NCBI GenBank assembly: GCA_021442155.1
Contig: CM038214.1
Location: forward strand, 317,657,001 to 317,721,000
Reading direction: 5' to 3'
DNA length: 64,000 nt
Source: Cymbidium sinense
Taxonomy: Eukaryota > Streptophyta > Magnoliopsida > Asparagales > Orchidaceae
The notes under the pieces were generated by a model, which did not search any database, had not been told where the DNA came from, and saw only the letters and a program-made list of their open reading frames with translations. Position 1 is the stretch's first letter. Every line of letters starts with the position of its first letter. A program made the position numbers and the translations under genes. This document shows, piece by piece, positions 22,296 through 35,700 of this stretch.

Positions 22296-24085
22296 TGTCA
22301 ATCCACATGTTCAAAATCAAAGGAGAGAAATTCTTTAATATACTAGAATTATCATTAATAGAAACCAAAAGAGGATCATGATTAGACAATGTTCTGCTTA
22401 AATGATCTATAGAAGAAATAGGCCATTGAGTAGCCCAATGAGTATTAAAAATAATTCAATCCAAAAAGTCCAGAGTTTTTTTTTCCAAGTATAATTAGAA
22501 CCCTTAAAACCAATACCAATTAAAATACAATCAAGGATCATATTGGAAAATTCTTTCATGAAATGAATATTAGGAGAGCAACCACCACTTTGTTCAGAAG
22601 AGAATAAAATAATGTTGAAATCCCCACCAACAAACCAAGGTTTATTGACAGATGTAGCAAAATTCCTCAAATTATCCTAAAGAAGATTTCTACTAGATCT
22701 ATTACAAGATGCATAAATGAAAGAGCCCAAAACACAATAATAACCTTAAGAGATTTTAGTGTTGACTACTTGTTGAAAATCATCAAGAATAGAAACATCA
22801 ACAAAATTACTCCAAAAACATCAAATCTTATTTCTAACATTAGAGAAAAAATTATTGAAATCGATCATTCTAGCAACATGGTTAATTTTATTAGCATGAA
22901 TAAGAAGCTACAGAACAATAAGTAAAGAAATATATGAATTCTATAAAGTTACGAATAGAGAGGGTACCGATCCCTCTAACATTCCAAATAATAAAATTAA
23001 ACATAAGGAAATAAAATGGGGTTATGAAAAGGTTAATTAAGAGAGGAGAGGAAGGCTGCAACAAATGTAGTGTTTTTTGACAATTTGGGAGGGAAATTTT
23101 AAACATTCTTTCTCATATTAGAATGATAAGTTTGGAAACCATTTTGTTTTCCCATATAATCATCATCCGAGAAGGATTTAGCAATATTAATCACAGATTT
23201 AGGAAAAGTCTCCTATATAGAAGTGAGTTCTCCTTCTTCCAAGACATTAGAGTTTCTTAAAGGCAATTGAGCATCGGGTATAGCAAGAGAGGGAGCAGAA
23301 ACATATATATTAAGAAGAAAAGTGTGAACACCCAGCCCTTCCTCTTCAATACCCAAATTATTAGACAAAACCAAATATTTTGAGAATTTAAATCATCATG
23401 AACTTGAAAATTAGAATCAAGTTTTGCAACCTGATTATGATGAGGAACCAAAATCATATTCTCCATAGAATTTGAATGATGCATAACATTAATATCCTCA
23501 TTAATATTTTCAATTAAAGCTTCATTTTCATCAATCAAAGCTAGCAAGGATGTAGAGATCGAATCAGAGGAAATAGAATCGTCATCCAAAAGTTTAGAAA
23601 AACTATTATTATCCACATTAGAAGCCTTCAATTGCACATAAGAGGTAAGAGGTAAAACAACCTTACTAGGAACAATAAAAAATCCTTTTTTTGAAGTAGC
23701 TTTTTGATATTTAATAGTGGTCGGCCTAGGGTTAGGAACAGAAGTTTCCTTAATAGGGATTTTCTTTTTAAGGTGAGGATGAAGAATGAAACATTCAAAA
23801 TTATCATACCCGTGGATTTTGTAGTGAGAACAAAAGATGATCAAATTTTCAAATTCAAATCTTTACATGTAACCATAATTTTTAAATCCAAACCAAATTT
23901 CTTTGGGGCATTTCTTGGTAATATCCAATTCAATAAGGATTCAAGCCACTGAAGGATGAGATTTCATAGTCGTTGCCTGATCAATTTGCAACGGACGACC
24001 AAATAAAGCACTCACAACAAAAATAAAATAATGGTTAACAAAATGAATTCACATATTGAGGAGAGAAATCCAAATCAAAATGATT
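22296..24085 (-). pseudogene. L1 LINE 5' half: ORF1 (DUF4283/zinc knuckle) and endonuclease
   Basis: Minus strand from 24085. ORF1-like nucleic-acid-binding protein: a DUF4283-like segment near 24000-23870, then a zinc knuckle of Cx2Cx4Hx4C type in which the second Cys is Tyr (FCSHYKIHGYDNFEC, about 23835), and a long acidic/Ser-rich tail to 23257. ORF2 starts as the apurinic-type endonuclease: FIIWNVRGIGTLSIRN near 23050 and FVGGDFNIILFSSEQSGG near 22610, then NYTWKKK. Frameshifts separate the pieces. The 5' end meets TTTAGGG repeats at about 24085. The rest of ORF2 is cut off by the LTR-like element at 22290. Confidence 0.85.
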
Positions 24086-25074
24086 AGGGATTAGGGTTTA
24101 GGGTTGTAGGTTTTAGGGTTTATGGTTTATGGTTTATGGTTTAGGGTTTAGGGTTTTTTTAGGGTTTTAGGGTTTTAGGTTTAGGGTTTAGGGTTTAGGA
24201 TTTAAAGAGGTTTAGGTTTAGAGTTTTAATATTGTTGTAGGCTTAAGGTTTATGGTTTAGGATTAATTTTAGGGTTTAGGGTTTAGGATTTAGCATTTAG
24301 AGTTTTTTTTAAACTAAGTAAACTAGTAGGTTTAGGTTTATTTAGTTTATTTATTCTATCTATTTTATAATTATTTAGTATAGTTTAGGTTTTTTATTTG
24401 TGTTTATCTTTTAGGTTTAGGTTTACTTTTTAGTTGAGTTTTATTTTTATTTTATTTTTTAGGTTTAGGTTTTATTTTTATTTTTAGATCCAGGTTTAGG
24501 TTTTTATTTTAATTTTTTAGGTTTAGCTTTTAGGTTTTTTTTTAGTTTAGGTTTAGGTTTATTTTAAGTTTATTTTATTTTATTTTATTTAGGTTTAGAT
24601 TTAGGTTTAGTTTATTTTAGTTTAGGTTTTAGTGTGTTTTATTTTTATTTTAGGTTTATGTTTTTTTTTAGTTTAGGGTTTAGGTTTTTTTCATTTAATT
24701 TTAGAATTTATTTATAGGTTTATTTTTTACATTTAGGTTTTTATTTAGTTTTTATTTTAGGTTTATTTTATTTTTATTTTAGGTCTAGTTTTTATTTTAA
24801 TTAAGTTTTTTATTTTTTTAATTTAGTTTAGGTTTTTATTTATTTTATTTTAGTCTAGTTTTTATTTTTTTTTTATTTTTTTAGGTTTAGGTTTATGTTT
24901 AGGTTTTAGTTTAGGTTTTTATTATATTTTATTTGATTATTTTATTTTATTTTAGGTTTGGTTTAATTTAGTTTAGTTTTAGGTTTTTAGGTTCTTAGGG
25001 TTTAGGGTTTAAGGTTTAGGGTTTAGGGTTTAGGGTTTAGGGTTTTAAGGTTTTGGGTTTTAGGGTTTAGGGTC
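24085..25074. repeat. Composite telomere-like satellite unit, G strand
   Basis: Orientation is reversed relative to 11.7-19.3 kb. TTTAGGG-rich block (24085-24300), junction motif TTTTTTAAACTAAGTAAAC (about 24305), AT-rich block with the landmarks TTTTAGTTGAGTTTTATTTT (about 24430) and TTTTAGGTCTAGTTTTTATT (about 24777), then TTTAGGG (24985-25070) into GRP tail 6. Confidence 0.85.
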
Positions 25075-25335
25075 GATCGTTCTTCAATTTCTCCAGTTTT
25101 CTCGAGTAGTTGGATCTATCATCATATCCCTGATCTCTCCATCTGCAACCACCATGGTTGTAACCTTCATCGCTCCTCCTACCTCCATAACCACCACCTC
25201 CATATCCACCAGCACCTTTAGATGCCCCACTACCAATGCGATAACCGTCACCTCTTCCTTCACCTCCACCCTAAATCTAGACTGAGCCTGGTTGACGGTG
25301 ATGTTCTTGCCAGAAAAGGTTCTGTGCATTCCTAG
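25075..25335 (-). pseudogene. GRP 3' tail copy 6 (no 3' UTR)
   Basis: Minus strand from 25332: NITVNQAQSRFRVEVKEE, i.e. the codon after VN is CAG (Gln), probably the ancestral state, and the RRM end reads through. A small frameshift puts the Gly-rich tail in another frame: GGYGGRSDEGYNHGGCRWRD. Unlike the other nine copies it stops soon after the end of the coding part (near ACGATCGACCC); the 3' UTR and A-tract are missing. Telomere-like repeats lie on both sides. Confidence 0.85.
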
Positions 25336-26181
25336 GGTTTAGGTTTAGGTTGAGGTTTACTTTTTAAGTTATTTAGTTACTTTAGGTTTAGTTTTAGGGT
25401 TTGGGGTTTAGGGTTTTGAGGTTTAGGGATAAAGTTTAGGGTTTAGGGTTTAGGTTTGGGGTGTAGGGTTTAAGGTTTACGGTTTAGGGTTTAAGGGTTT
25501 ATGCTTTTAGAGTTTAGGGCTTAGGATTAGTGTTTAGGGTTTTAGTTTTTAGAATTTTTTTTTGGGTTTGGGTTTATTTGTAGTTTTAGGTTGGTTTAGG
25601 GTTTAGGGTTTAGTGTTTAGGCTTTACGGCTTAGGGTTTAGGGTTTTTTTAAAAAATTAAGTAAACCCATAGTTTTAGGTTTATTTAGTTTATTTTTTAT
25701 TTATTTTAGTTTATTTTACTTTATTTATTTAGGTTTTTTATTTATTTTTATTTAGTTTAGTTTATTTATTTTAGGTTTTTTTATTTTCATTTACTATTTT
25801 ATTTTAGTTTATTTTTTAGGTTTAGGTTTATGCTTAGGCTTATTTTTTAATTGAGTTTTATTTTTATTTTGTTTTTTTGGTTTAGGTTTTATTTATTTTA
25901 TTTTATTTTATTTTAATTTAGGTTTAGGTTTATTTTATTTTGTTAATTCAATTTTATTTTAGGTTTAGTTTTTTTTAGTTTAGGGTTCAATTATAATATT
26001 TTATTTATTTTTAGGTTTATTTTTAAGGTTTAGGTTTTTATTTCATTTTATTTTAAGTTTATTCTTTTTTATTTTACGTTTAGTTTTTATTTTATTAAAG
26101 TTTTTTATTCTAAGGTTTATTTTATTTTTTTAGTTCAGTTTAGGTTTTTCTTTATTTTATTTTAGTTTATTTTTATTTTTA
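25336..26181. repeat. Composite telomere-like satellite unit, G strand
   Basis: TTTAGGG-rich part to about 25645, junction motif AAATTAAGTAAACCCATAG (about 25654), AT-rich block with TTTTAATTGAGTTTTATTTT (about 25845) and TTTTACGTTTAGTTTTTATT (about 26072). It ends directly in the 3' end of GRP tail 7. Confidence 0.85.
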
Positions 26182-26508
26182 AAGACAGTTCCATAAATAG
26201 TAGATCAGATTGGTCATTCTTCAGTTTCTTCAATTCCCATCAGAACCACCCCGGCCTCTTGACTAGCAGGATACACCATCATATCGCCGATCTCTCCATC
26301 CGCCACCACCACAGCTATAACCTTCATCGCTCCTCTCGCCTCCATAACCACCACTGCTCCGACCACCACCAACATATCTACTAGCACCTCCAGATCCCCC
26401 ACCACCACTATGATAATCGTGATGTCTGCCTTTGCCTCCACAGCAAGATCTAGACTGAGCCTAGTTGACAGTAATGTTCATGTCGTCAAGGTTTTGTCCA
26501 TTCTTAGG
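26182..26508 (-). pseudogene. GRP 3' tail copy 7 (short 3' UTR)
   Basis: Minus strand from 26508: shared breakpoint, NITVN, TAG, AQSRSCCGGKGRHHDYHSGG, GGSGGASRYVGGGRSSGGYG, GERSDEGYSCGGGGWRDRRY and a GSDGN-type end. The 3' UTR is truncated after about 40 bases at 26182, where AT-rich satellite begins without an A-tract. Confidence 0.85.
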
Positions 26509-29500
26509 GTTTAAGTTTATGTTTTTTAGGTTTTAGGGTTTACGTTTATTTTAAAAAAAATTATTTACTTTAGGTTTAGGTTTAGGGTTTGGGGTTTAGG
26601 GTTTAAGAATTAGGGTTATGGTTTAGAGTTTAGGGTTTACGATTTAGGTGTAGGGTTTAGGATTTAGGGTTTAGGGTTTTATAGATTATGCTTTTAGGGT
26701 TTAGGGTTTAGGGTTTAGGATTAGGGTTTAGGGTTTAGGGTTTAGGGTTTAAGGTTTAGGGTTTAGGGTTTAGGGTTTATGCTTTGGGTGGGTAAGGTTT
26801 AGGATTTATGTGTAGTTTAGGTTTGGTTTAGGTTTAGGATTGTTTGGGTTTTCTTAAATTAAGTGAACCCAGGTTTAGGTTTATTTAGTTCAATTTTTAT
26901 TTATTTTAGTTTATTTTATTTTATTTTATTTAGGTTTAATTTTAATTTTATTAAGTTTAATTTATTTATTTTAGGTTTATTTATTATAATTTAGGTTTTT
27001 TTATTTTAGTATATTTTTTAAGTTTACATTTAGGCATATTTTTAGTTGAGTTTTATTATTATTTTATTTTTTCTGATTAGGTTTTATTTTTTTATTTTTA
27101 TGATTAGGATTAGGTTTTTATTTTAATTCTTATGTTTAGCTTTTATATTTTTATTTTAAGTTTATTTTTAGTTTATTTTATTCTATTTAGTTTAGGTTTA
27201 GGTTTAGGTTTAGTTTATTTTAAGTTTAGGTTTAGGTTTTATTTATTTTAGTATAGTTTATTTTAGTTAAAGTTTAGGTTTATTTTATTTTATTTATTTA
27301 TTTTTTTTGGGTTTATGTTTTTTTTTTAGTTTAGGGTTTAGGGTTTTTTATTTATTTGTAGGTTTTATTTTAGGTTTATTTTTTAAGTTTACATTTTTAT
27401 TTGGTTTTTATTTTAGTATAGTCAAATTTTTATTTTACGTTTAGTTTTTATTTTGTTAAGATTTTTTATTCTTAGGTTTATTTTAAATTTTAGTTTAGTT
27501 TTAGTTTTTCTTTATTTTATTTTAGTTTATTTTTATTTTATATTTTATATTTTTTTAGGTTAAGGTTTTTTTTTAGTTTAGGTTTTATTTTATTTTATTT
27601 AGGTTTAGGTTTATTTATTTATTTTATTTTAGGTTTTATTTAGTTAAAGTTTAGGTTTTCAATTTTTAGGGTTTTTTTTTTTTAGGGTTTAGGGTTAGGG
27701 TTAGGTTTTAGGATTTAGGGTTTAGTGTTTAGGGTTTAGGGTTAGGTTTATGGTTTAGGGTTTAGGGTTGTTAGAGGTTGTGGTTAGGGTTAGGGTTTGT
27801 GGTGGGTGGGTTAGGGTTTAAGGTTAGGGTTTAGGTTTTGGCTTTCAGTGGTTAGGGTTTTGGGTTTAGGATTTATAGTTTAGGGTTTAGGATCTGTTCA
27901 GGGTTTAGGATTTAGGGTTTTTTAGGGTTTAGGGTTTAGTGTTGTAGGTTTAGGGTTTAAGTTTTAGGGTTATTTTTAGGGTTTAAGATTGTGTTAAGAT
28001 GGTTTTGGTTTAGGGGTTTTATAGAAAACAAAGCAAACCAGTAGTTTTAGGTTTATTTAGTTTATTATTATTTTAGTTTATTATTTTATTTTTATTATTA
28101 GTTTATTTTATTTTAAATTTATTTATTTTTAGTTTTATTTTTATTTAGTTTATTTTTAGTTTTTTTTTTTTATTTTAGGTTTAAGTTTTATTTTATTTTA
28201 TTTATTGTTTAGGTTTTAGGTTTTATTTTAGGTTTATTTCTAGGTTTTATTTTTAGTTTAGGCTTAGCTTTATTTTTATTTTATTTTATTTATTTAGTTT
28301 AGGGTAGTTTATTTTAGGTTTAGGTTATATTCATTTTAGATTAGTTTCTTTTAGTTTAGGTTTATGTTTATTTAATTTTGTTTTTTTAGGATAAAGTAAT
28401 TTTCTTTTTTAGTTTAGGGTTTAGGTTTTATTTTTCTATTTAGTTTTAGGTTTATGTTTTAGGTTTAGATTTTTATTTAGTTTTTGGTTTATTTTATTTT
28501 AGTTTTATGTTATTTTCATTTTACGTTTAGTTTCATTTAATTTAGGTTTTTTATTTTTAGGTTTATTTTTTTGATTAAGTTTATGTTTTTATTTCTTTTA
28601 TTTAAGTTTAGTTTTATTTTTATTTTATTTTATTTTATTTAGGTATAGGTTTATTTATTTATTTTATTTATTTATTTAGTTTAGGTTTAGTTTTAGGGTT
28701 TAGGGTTTAGGGTTTAGGGTTTATGGTGGTGCTTAGCTTTAGGGTTTAGGGTTTAGTGTTTAGGGTCAGTTTTAGGGTTTGTGGGTTAGTTTAGGGTTTG
28801 TTATGGGTTTATGGTCTATTTGGGTTTAGCCTCAGTTGTGGTTTAGGGTTTAGGTTTTAGGGTTTAGGGTCAGTTAGTTTAGGGTTATGGAGTTGGAGGG
28901 TTAGTGGCAGCTTAGGTTTAGGTTTAGGTTTAGGGTGGGTTTAGTTTATATTAGGTATGTTTATGGTTTAGGGTGGTTTAGGGAGGGTTGGTAGGGAGGA
29001 TTTAGGATTTAGGGTGGGTTTATACCAGGGTTTATGGTTTAGGGTTTAGGAGGATTTTAGGTAATTTAGGAGGGGTGGTAGGTAGGGTTTAGGATAGTTT
29101 AGGTTTTAAGTTAGGTTTTAAAAAAGTAAACCCATAGATTTAGGTTTATTTAGTTTATTTAGTTTATTTTTATTTATTTCAATATGTTATTTTTTATTTT
29201 ATTTAGGTTTCTTTTTATTTAGTTTATTTATTTTAGTTTGGGCTTTTTTATTTATTTAGTACGTTTAGGTTTACTTTTTTAGTTGAGTTTAATTTTAATT
29301 TTTTTAGGTTTAGGTTTTATTTTTAGTTTAGGTTTAGGTCTAGGTTTTATTTTATTTTTTTAGGTTTAGGTTTTAGATTTTTATTTCAGGTTTATTTTTA
29401 GGTTTTATATTTTAGTTTAGGTTTAGTTTTTTTAGTGTATTTTATTTTATTTAGTTTAGGATTAGTTTATTTTAGTTTTAGGTTTTATTTATTTTAGTTT

Positions 29501-32209
29501 AGTTTTATTTAATTTATGTTTATGTTTATTTTATTTTTTTTATTTGTGGTTTAGGTTTTTTTTTTAGTTTAGGGTTTAAATTTATTTTAGGTTTTTTTAG
29601 GTTTATTTTAATATTTAGTTTAGTTTTTATTTTTTATTTTATTTTAGTTTAGTTTTTATTTTTTATTTTATTTTATTTCTATTTTTAGGTTAAGGTTTAG
29701 GTTTAGGTTTTAGTTTAGGTTTCTATTTTATTTTATTATTTAATTTTATTTAGGTTTATGTTTTTTTTTTAGGTTTTATGTTGTTTAGGTTTATGTTTTT
29801 AGGATTTTAGGGTTTAGGGTTTAGTTTAGTAGGGAGGATTTAAGTTTTAGGGTTGTTTATGTTAGGGAGTTTAAGGTGGTAAGGTTTAAGGTTTTAAGTT
29901 GAAGGTTTAGGGTTTATTGAAGGTTTATGGTTTAGGAGGTTTATGGTTTAGGGTTTAGGTTTAGATTTTAGGTGGGTGATTTAAGTTTAGGTTTAGTTGT
30001 TTAGGTGTGGTTTAGGAGGGTTAATTTATGGTTTAAGATTTAGGGTTTAGGGTTTAGATTTAGGGTGGGTAGGGTAGATTTTAGGATCTGGTAGGGTTTT
30101 ATTTAGGTTTATGTTTTTTAAAAAAGTACAACGGTAGATTTAGGTTTATTTAGTTTATTTAGTTTATTTTTTATTTGTTTGAGTTTATTTTATTTTATTT
30201 ACTTTTATTTAGGTTTCTTTTTTTATTTAGTTTAGTTTATTTATTTTAGTTTGGGTATTTTATTTTTTTTATTTTTTAGGTTTAGATTTATTTTTTAGTT
30301 GAGTTTTATTTTTATTTTATTTTTTAGGTTTAAGTTTAGGTTTTTATTTTTTATTTTTAGGTTTAGGTTTTAGGTTTTAATTTCAAGTTTATTTTTAGGT
30401 TTTATTTTTAAATTTAAGTTTAGGTTTATTTTTAGTTTAGGGTTTAGGATTAGTTTATTTTAGGTTTAGGTTTAGGTTCTATTTATTTTAGTTTAGTTTA
30501 TTTTAGTTTAGGTTTATGTTTATTTTATTTTGGTTATTTTAGGTTTAGTTTTAGTTTAGGGTTTAGGTATTTTTAGGTTTTATTTTAGGTTTATTTTTTT
30601 AGGTTAGATTTTTTATTTTGTTTTCTTTATTATATTATGTTTATTTTATTTTATTTTGTTCTTATTTTATTTAGGTTTTAGGTTTATTTTATTTTTTAGT
30701 TTAGTTTATATCTTTTATTTTATTTTATTTTAGTTTTATTTTTTTTATTTTATCTTATTTTTACATTTTGGTTTAGGTTTAGGTTTTAGTTTAGGCTTTT
30801 ATTTTATTTTATTTAGGTTTTAAGTTTTTTAGTTATTTTATTTTATGATTTTTCATAGTTTACATTTTGATTTTTAGGTTTTAGGGTTTAGGGTTTGGGG
30901 TTTAGTGGTTTAGTTTTAAGTTTGGTTTAGTTTAGATTTTAAGCTGGGTAGACTTGATCTTGGTAGCAGGGTTTAGGTTTAATAGGAGTTTAGAGTTTAG
31001 GTCATTTTAGGGTTTAGGTTTAGGGTGGGAGAGGTTTAGGGCCCAGGGTTTAGTGAGTTTAGGTTTAGGGTTTAGGTTTAGTCAGTTTTAGATTTAGGGT
31101 TTGGGATTAGGTGGTTGTTTGTTATAGCAGGGTTAAGGATTTTAGGATTGGTTTTAGGTTTTAGAGTTTTATTATTATTTTAGTTTAGTTTATTTTAGTT
31201 TAGGTTTATTTTATTTTGATTATTTTAGTTTAGTTTATTGTGTTTAGGTTTATTTTATTTATTTTTAGGTTTATTTTTTAGGTTTAGGTTCTTATTTAGT
31301 TTTTCTTTCTTTAGATTTATTTTATTTTTATTTTACATTTAGCTTTTATTTTATTTGGGTTTTTATTTTTAGGTTTATTTTATTTTTTAGTATAGTTTAG
31401 ATATTTATTTATTTTATTTAAGTTTAGTTTTTATTTTTTATTTTATTTTATTTTTACATTTAGGTTTAGGTTTAGGTTTATGTTTTGGTTTAGGTTTTAG
31501 TTTAGGTTTTTATTTTATTTTATTATTTAATTTTATTTAGGTTTATGTTATTTAATTTATTTTATTTTTAGGTTTTATTTAGTTTAAGTTTAGGTTTTTA
31601 GGTTTTTAGTGTTTCATGTTTAGTGTTGAAGGTTTAGGGTTGTAGGTTTTAGGGTTTAGGGTTTAGGGTTTAGGTTTTAGAGTTTAGGGTTTTATGGTTT
31701 AGGGTTTAGGGTGTAGGGTTGTAGGTTTAAGGTTTAGGGTTAAATTTTTTTTTTCAATTTTTGTTTACTTTATTTTAAATTAAGTAAACTCATAGGTTTA
31801 GGTTTATTTAGTTTATTTTTTATTTATTTTAGTTTATTTTAAATTTAATTTTTATTTAGGTTTATTTTTATTTTTATTTAGTTAAGTTTATTTATTTTAG
31901 GTTTATTTATTTTAGTTTAGGTTTTTTATTTTAGTTTGTTGTTTTTTATTTTAGGTTTAGGTTTTGGTTCATTTTTTAGTTCAATTTTATTTTTATTTTA
32001 TATTTTAGGTTTAGGTTTAGGCTTTTGATTTTTATTTTAGGTTCATTTTTAGGATTTATTTTTTAGTTTAGGTTTAGGTTTTATTTATTCTACTTTAGTT
32101 TATTTAGTTTAGGTTTAAGTTTATTTTATTTTTATTTTAAGTTTAGGTTTTTTTTAGTTTATGGTTTAGGTTTTATTTGTTTATTTATTTTTACGTTTAT
32201 TTTTTACGA
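26509..32209. repeat. Composite telomere-like satellite, five units, G strand
   Basis: Successive units each start with the junction motif AAATTAAGTRAACC-like sequence (about 26855, 28025, 29115, 30120, 31775), continue with an AT-rich block and end in a TTTAGGG-rich block. Landmarks inside the AT-rich blocks keep their order: the GTTGAGTTTTATT box (27035, 29276, 30296, 31975 as variant), TTTATGTTTATTTTATTTT-type (28355, 29520, 30508), and TTTTACGTTTAGTTTTTATT-type (27433, 28518, 31350). The TTTAGGG blocks at 28700-29100, 29800-30110 and 30890-31150 are scrambled, with many GGTGGG and GTAGG variants. No GRP tail or gene is present. It ends where L1 sequence begins at about 32210. Confidence 0.8.
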
Positions 32210-32718
32210 TTTAGGATATGGGAAATTTTAAATCATACTTGAGAAAGAAGATTTTATGTATGTTTAAGAAGATAAAAAAACTCGGCATTCCCATTTTTAT
32301 TAGAATTATGCATGAAAAGAAGCAAGAGAGCATCAACTTCAATTTAGATGTTGAGGAAACGTCTATTCAAACAAGTTCTAAAAGCTTTATTAACATCCAT
32401 AAGCTCAACAAAAATAAGAGAACAGGCTTTAAGAGGATATGCTAAATCACAGATGATAGTACCTTTAGAATCCCTAAGGATATCACCACAACCATATTTA
32501 TTAGAAGCCACAGAACCATCAATATTCACTTTAATCAAGTTATCTTTAGGTTTGATCCAATGGATAATCCTAACACCTTTATAAGGGTCAAAATCAGGCA
32601 GAATGATACCCAATTTTATATCCACAAATTTCTAACCTTTAAAATGAATGTTACTAATAAGATTGGCATTAAATAGAACATGAATTTTTTTCTTTAGTTC
32701 TAGCCAAGATCCTTTTAT
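32210..32718 (-). pseudogene. L1 LINE ORF2 C-terminus: RNase H (3' part of the split L1)
   Basis: Minus strand: a linker (LFNANLISNIHFKG near 32650), then FDPYKGVRIIHWIKPKDNLI, KVNIDGSVASNKYGCGDILR and SLIFVELMDVNKAFRTCLNR, the L1-type RNase H fold with the first catalytic Asp (IDGS) and the Glu (VEL) still present. RNase H would remove RNA from the cDNA hybrid. It is the direct continuation of 43718-40620: after removing 32724-40614 and one GGTTC the reading runs NDAKYRGTLMNHKRILARTK without a gap. It stops at telomere-like repeat near 32210 with no 3' UTR or poly(A). Confidence 0.88.
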
Positions 32719-32723
32719 GGTTC
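32719..32723. repeat. Target-site duplication GGTTC (left)
   Basis: GGTTC directly before the TG start of the 7.9-kb LTR-like element; the identical pentamer follows its CA end at 40615-40619. Five bases is the usual size for LTR-element integrases. Confidence 0.88.
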
Positions 32724-35700
32724 TGTTAGTTTAAAATTCCTATTAGGGGTCGCCTTCAAATCTGTGGAGAGAAAGAAAGACAAGACTTTATAAAAATTCA
32801 TCTTTTTAGGACACCATGAAGATCCAAAGATGTACTTATCCAAGTAATCAAGTACATCATCAATGAAATAGTGTACTATCTCAAAAGATAGAAATCACTA
32901 CCCTTTAATGGACCTAATCACCTCAAGGACTCTAAGGATATGTAGAAGGAGATTCTTCCCTTACTTTACATGGGAAAGTAAAGTAGGGTTTATTTTAAAT
33001 CGGGTTCATTAAGTTCGCTACAGAGGCAAGCCCACATAGTTAATTACATCCTAAATGATGGGATCCCTTAGGAAAACTCTTGATTTAGGTAAATGATCAT
33101 TGTCTTTGAAGATTTCAATAGGAAAGGACTATCAATCACTTGGTTTATGTTTGAAGATCAAATGGGATTGATCAAAAGAGGGAGTTATTATAGAATCCAA
33201 AATGGGAGATAAGTAGGAGATGCTCACGATGCTAGGAAACCTTGCGAGCATCTCAAACTATCCTATAGTTGGGCTTTACATTTTATAAATTGATTTAGTT
33301 TGTTTGAGTTACATTTTCATTAAAAATTTAAAAGTTAAGATTCCTTAACATAAGATTAAGGAAATACCTAAGAGATGAGGAATTATACTTATGGGCTGCA
33401 AAGGGGAGAAGCAACCTCATAACCTAAATCTAGGGAGCTTTGGCGAGGGTCGAAAGCATAACCTAAATCTAAGGAGAAAATGGGTAATTGGTTTGCCTCC
33501 ACAAGAGAGGACAAATTACCCGATAGCTTAGACTTACAACCGCCTAGGGGTGGCCACCAACTAACTCCTCCTATGATTTTAAATACATGTAGGCAAGTCT
33601 TTGTGCTTATGCAAGATAGCTAGGCTATTATTATTTAGAAAGAGACTAAGTCTTAAAACTCACTCCCTAAAAAGACTAGATCATGTAAAAGGCATGCTTC
33701 AAATGACCTAAATCTAATGCAATTCAAATTTCATTTTTTATTTTCATTTTAGATAATTATTTTGACTCAGGCTAATAGGATTCATATGACTAATGCATGA
33801 GAAATAGAGTTATTGGCCAAAATCAGTGAGAAGGGAGGAGGTGAGTTTCCACCATGGCTCAAAGGTCAAGAGTTTCTCGGTAAAGGTGGAAGCCCTCCAA
33901 TCAAGAGTGAAATAAGATGCATTTGTGCATGATATTATAAAATAAAAGATCATCTAGCTAAGGGGTTGTTAATTCTTTTATCTTGATTTTAAATCTAAGC
34001 TTTAGGTGAGGTTATGAGTTATTTTATTTTAGTTTGAGTTATTAAGTTGGGTAAAATATTTATTTTTTTCTGAAAAGTCTAAGCCACATCCAGGCCATAC
34101 ATAAAGCAATGAAGAAACTAGGAAAATCATGCCACTTAATGTAAAAGCTAAACAAATCATCAATCAATTTATGAAGCTAATCGCAAAAAGAATAAATGGT
34201 CGTTGTGGTCGGGCACCACCGCACAAACCCAAAAATATTAAATATGGGTGGTCGAGCTCTACCTTTATACAACCCAGATTATAAATGAATTAAATTACAA
34301 TTATGGAAGGAATTCATTATTATGGGGGTCTTCAAGCATCATTCTTCTTTCTTCTTTTCTTCTTTCTTTCTTCTTTTGGTTACTTCTTTTGGATGGTTGG
34401 ATGGTAGATGCTCGAAGGCTTCACATGATGCATAAGATAGGATCTTATTACTAATGTTCATCCCAATCCTCATAACAATCATTCCAAAATCCTAATTATA
34501 CAAATGTACATGAAAAGGAAAAGTGGAAATCTAACTAACACATACAAAACAAAGGTTAGCTAAAATAAACCATAGAAATCCCAAGCATATATATTGGACT
34601 TATCACCCCACACATGGGTGACTAAGTCCACCTGGTCTATGGATTATGCTTAGGGGTATAAAGCACCTGTAAGCAAAAGCATTTATATTTTTATTTATGA
34701 TAGCACCCCTTAAGCACAATCCCCTGCAGAAAAGAATAGTTAGATTAAAAGTGTCCTATCATTCATTCTATGAGCATACACCCTAACATCCAGTCTAAAA
34801 CATAGATCAAAAAATAAAACAAGCATCAAACCATGCACCAACCTAACCTAAGGCTAGAAGTGGTGACTTAGGCAAATGTGTGTGTTTTGAAGGTTTGTGT
34901 GGTATGCTTAACTATGGCTTCAGGTTCAAATTTTCTAAGTGTGAAGAACATGTTCAATTTAGAGGAGGGTTTAATTTAAGTTGTTTAATCATTTTGGGTT
35001 AATTTTATTTAATGCTTTGATTTGGTTTAAGTTGATGCTACAATTAATTACTAGGTTATGAAGAGAGGGAAAGAGAAGAGAACTTCTCTTTCCTTCCCTA
35101 ACCTAAGTAATTTCTAAAGTAGATTCACATTTTAGTTTCATTTAGGTGATTTTTTTTATTAAATCTTTTAATTAATCCTAAGTTTAGATAAACTCTAAAT
35201 AAACCTATTCAAAAAGAAAGGCATTTTAAGATTAAATAAAATGTACCAAAATTCACATAATACACATTACTTCATTTCCTTCCCAACATATATAACATGC
35301 AAATGATAGTATTTAACACACTTTATGATGCATTCTAAGTAATCCATTTAAGGAAATTTAGAAGTTGTATATGCATTTTTTCTTAAGTAAAAGGGTTTTC
35401 CTTATCCAAAATTTCACATACACACATGAAAGTAAGAAAGGCATAAGTGAATACAACGCCATTATTAACCAAAGGTGTAAGGTACAATACCTACTTTGGG
35501 CTACCTCGGGGTTGTTCAGACTAATATATCACTTTTCTTAAATACAAACATATGCATAAAAGAAATGAAATAGAAAAGGAGAATGTAAAAGTTGTTTAAT
35601 GGATTCATTTTATTTTATGCAAATTATGTATGCAGATATAGGCAAACCTTTTTAGGTGATAGCATAGGGATGAATAGGGTATGGAATTATGTAAGTGTTG

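Noticed and set aside
19700..24100. Head-to-head telomere fusion point
   Set aside because: A fusion would read TTTAGGG then CCCTAAA on one strand; here the order is the reverse.
34248..34454. Small frame with a hydrophobic stretch (SFLLSFFFWLLLL)
   Set aside because: Arises from a TTCTTT-rich tract of the element; the frame is not preserved in the matching part near 7500.
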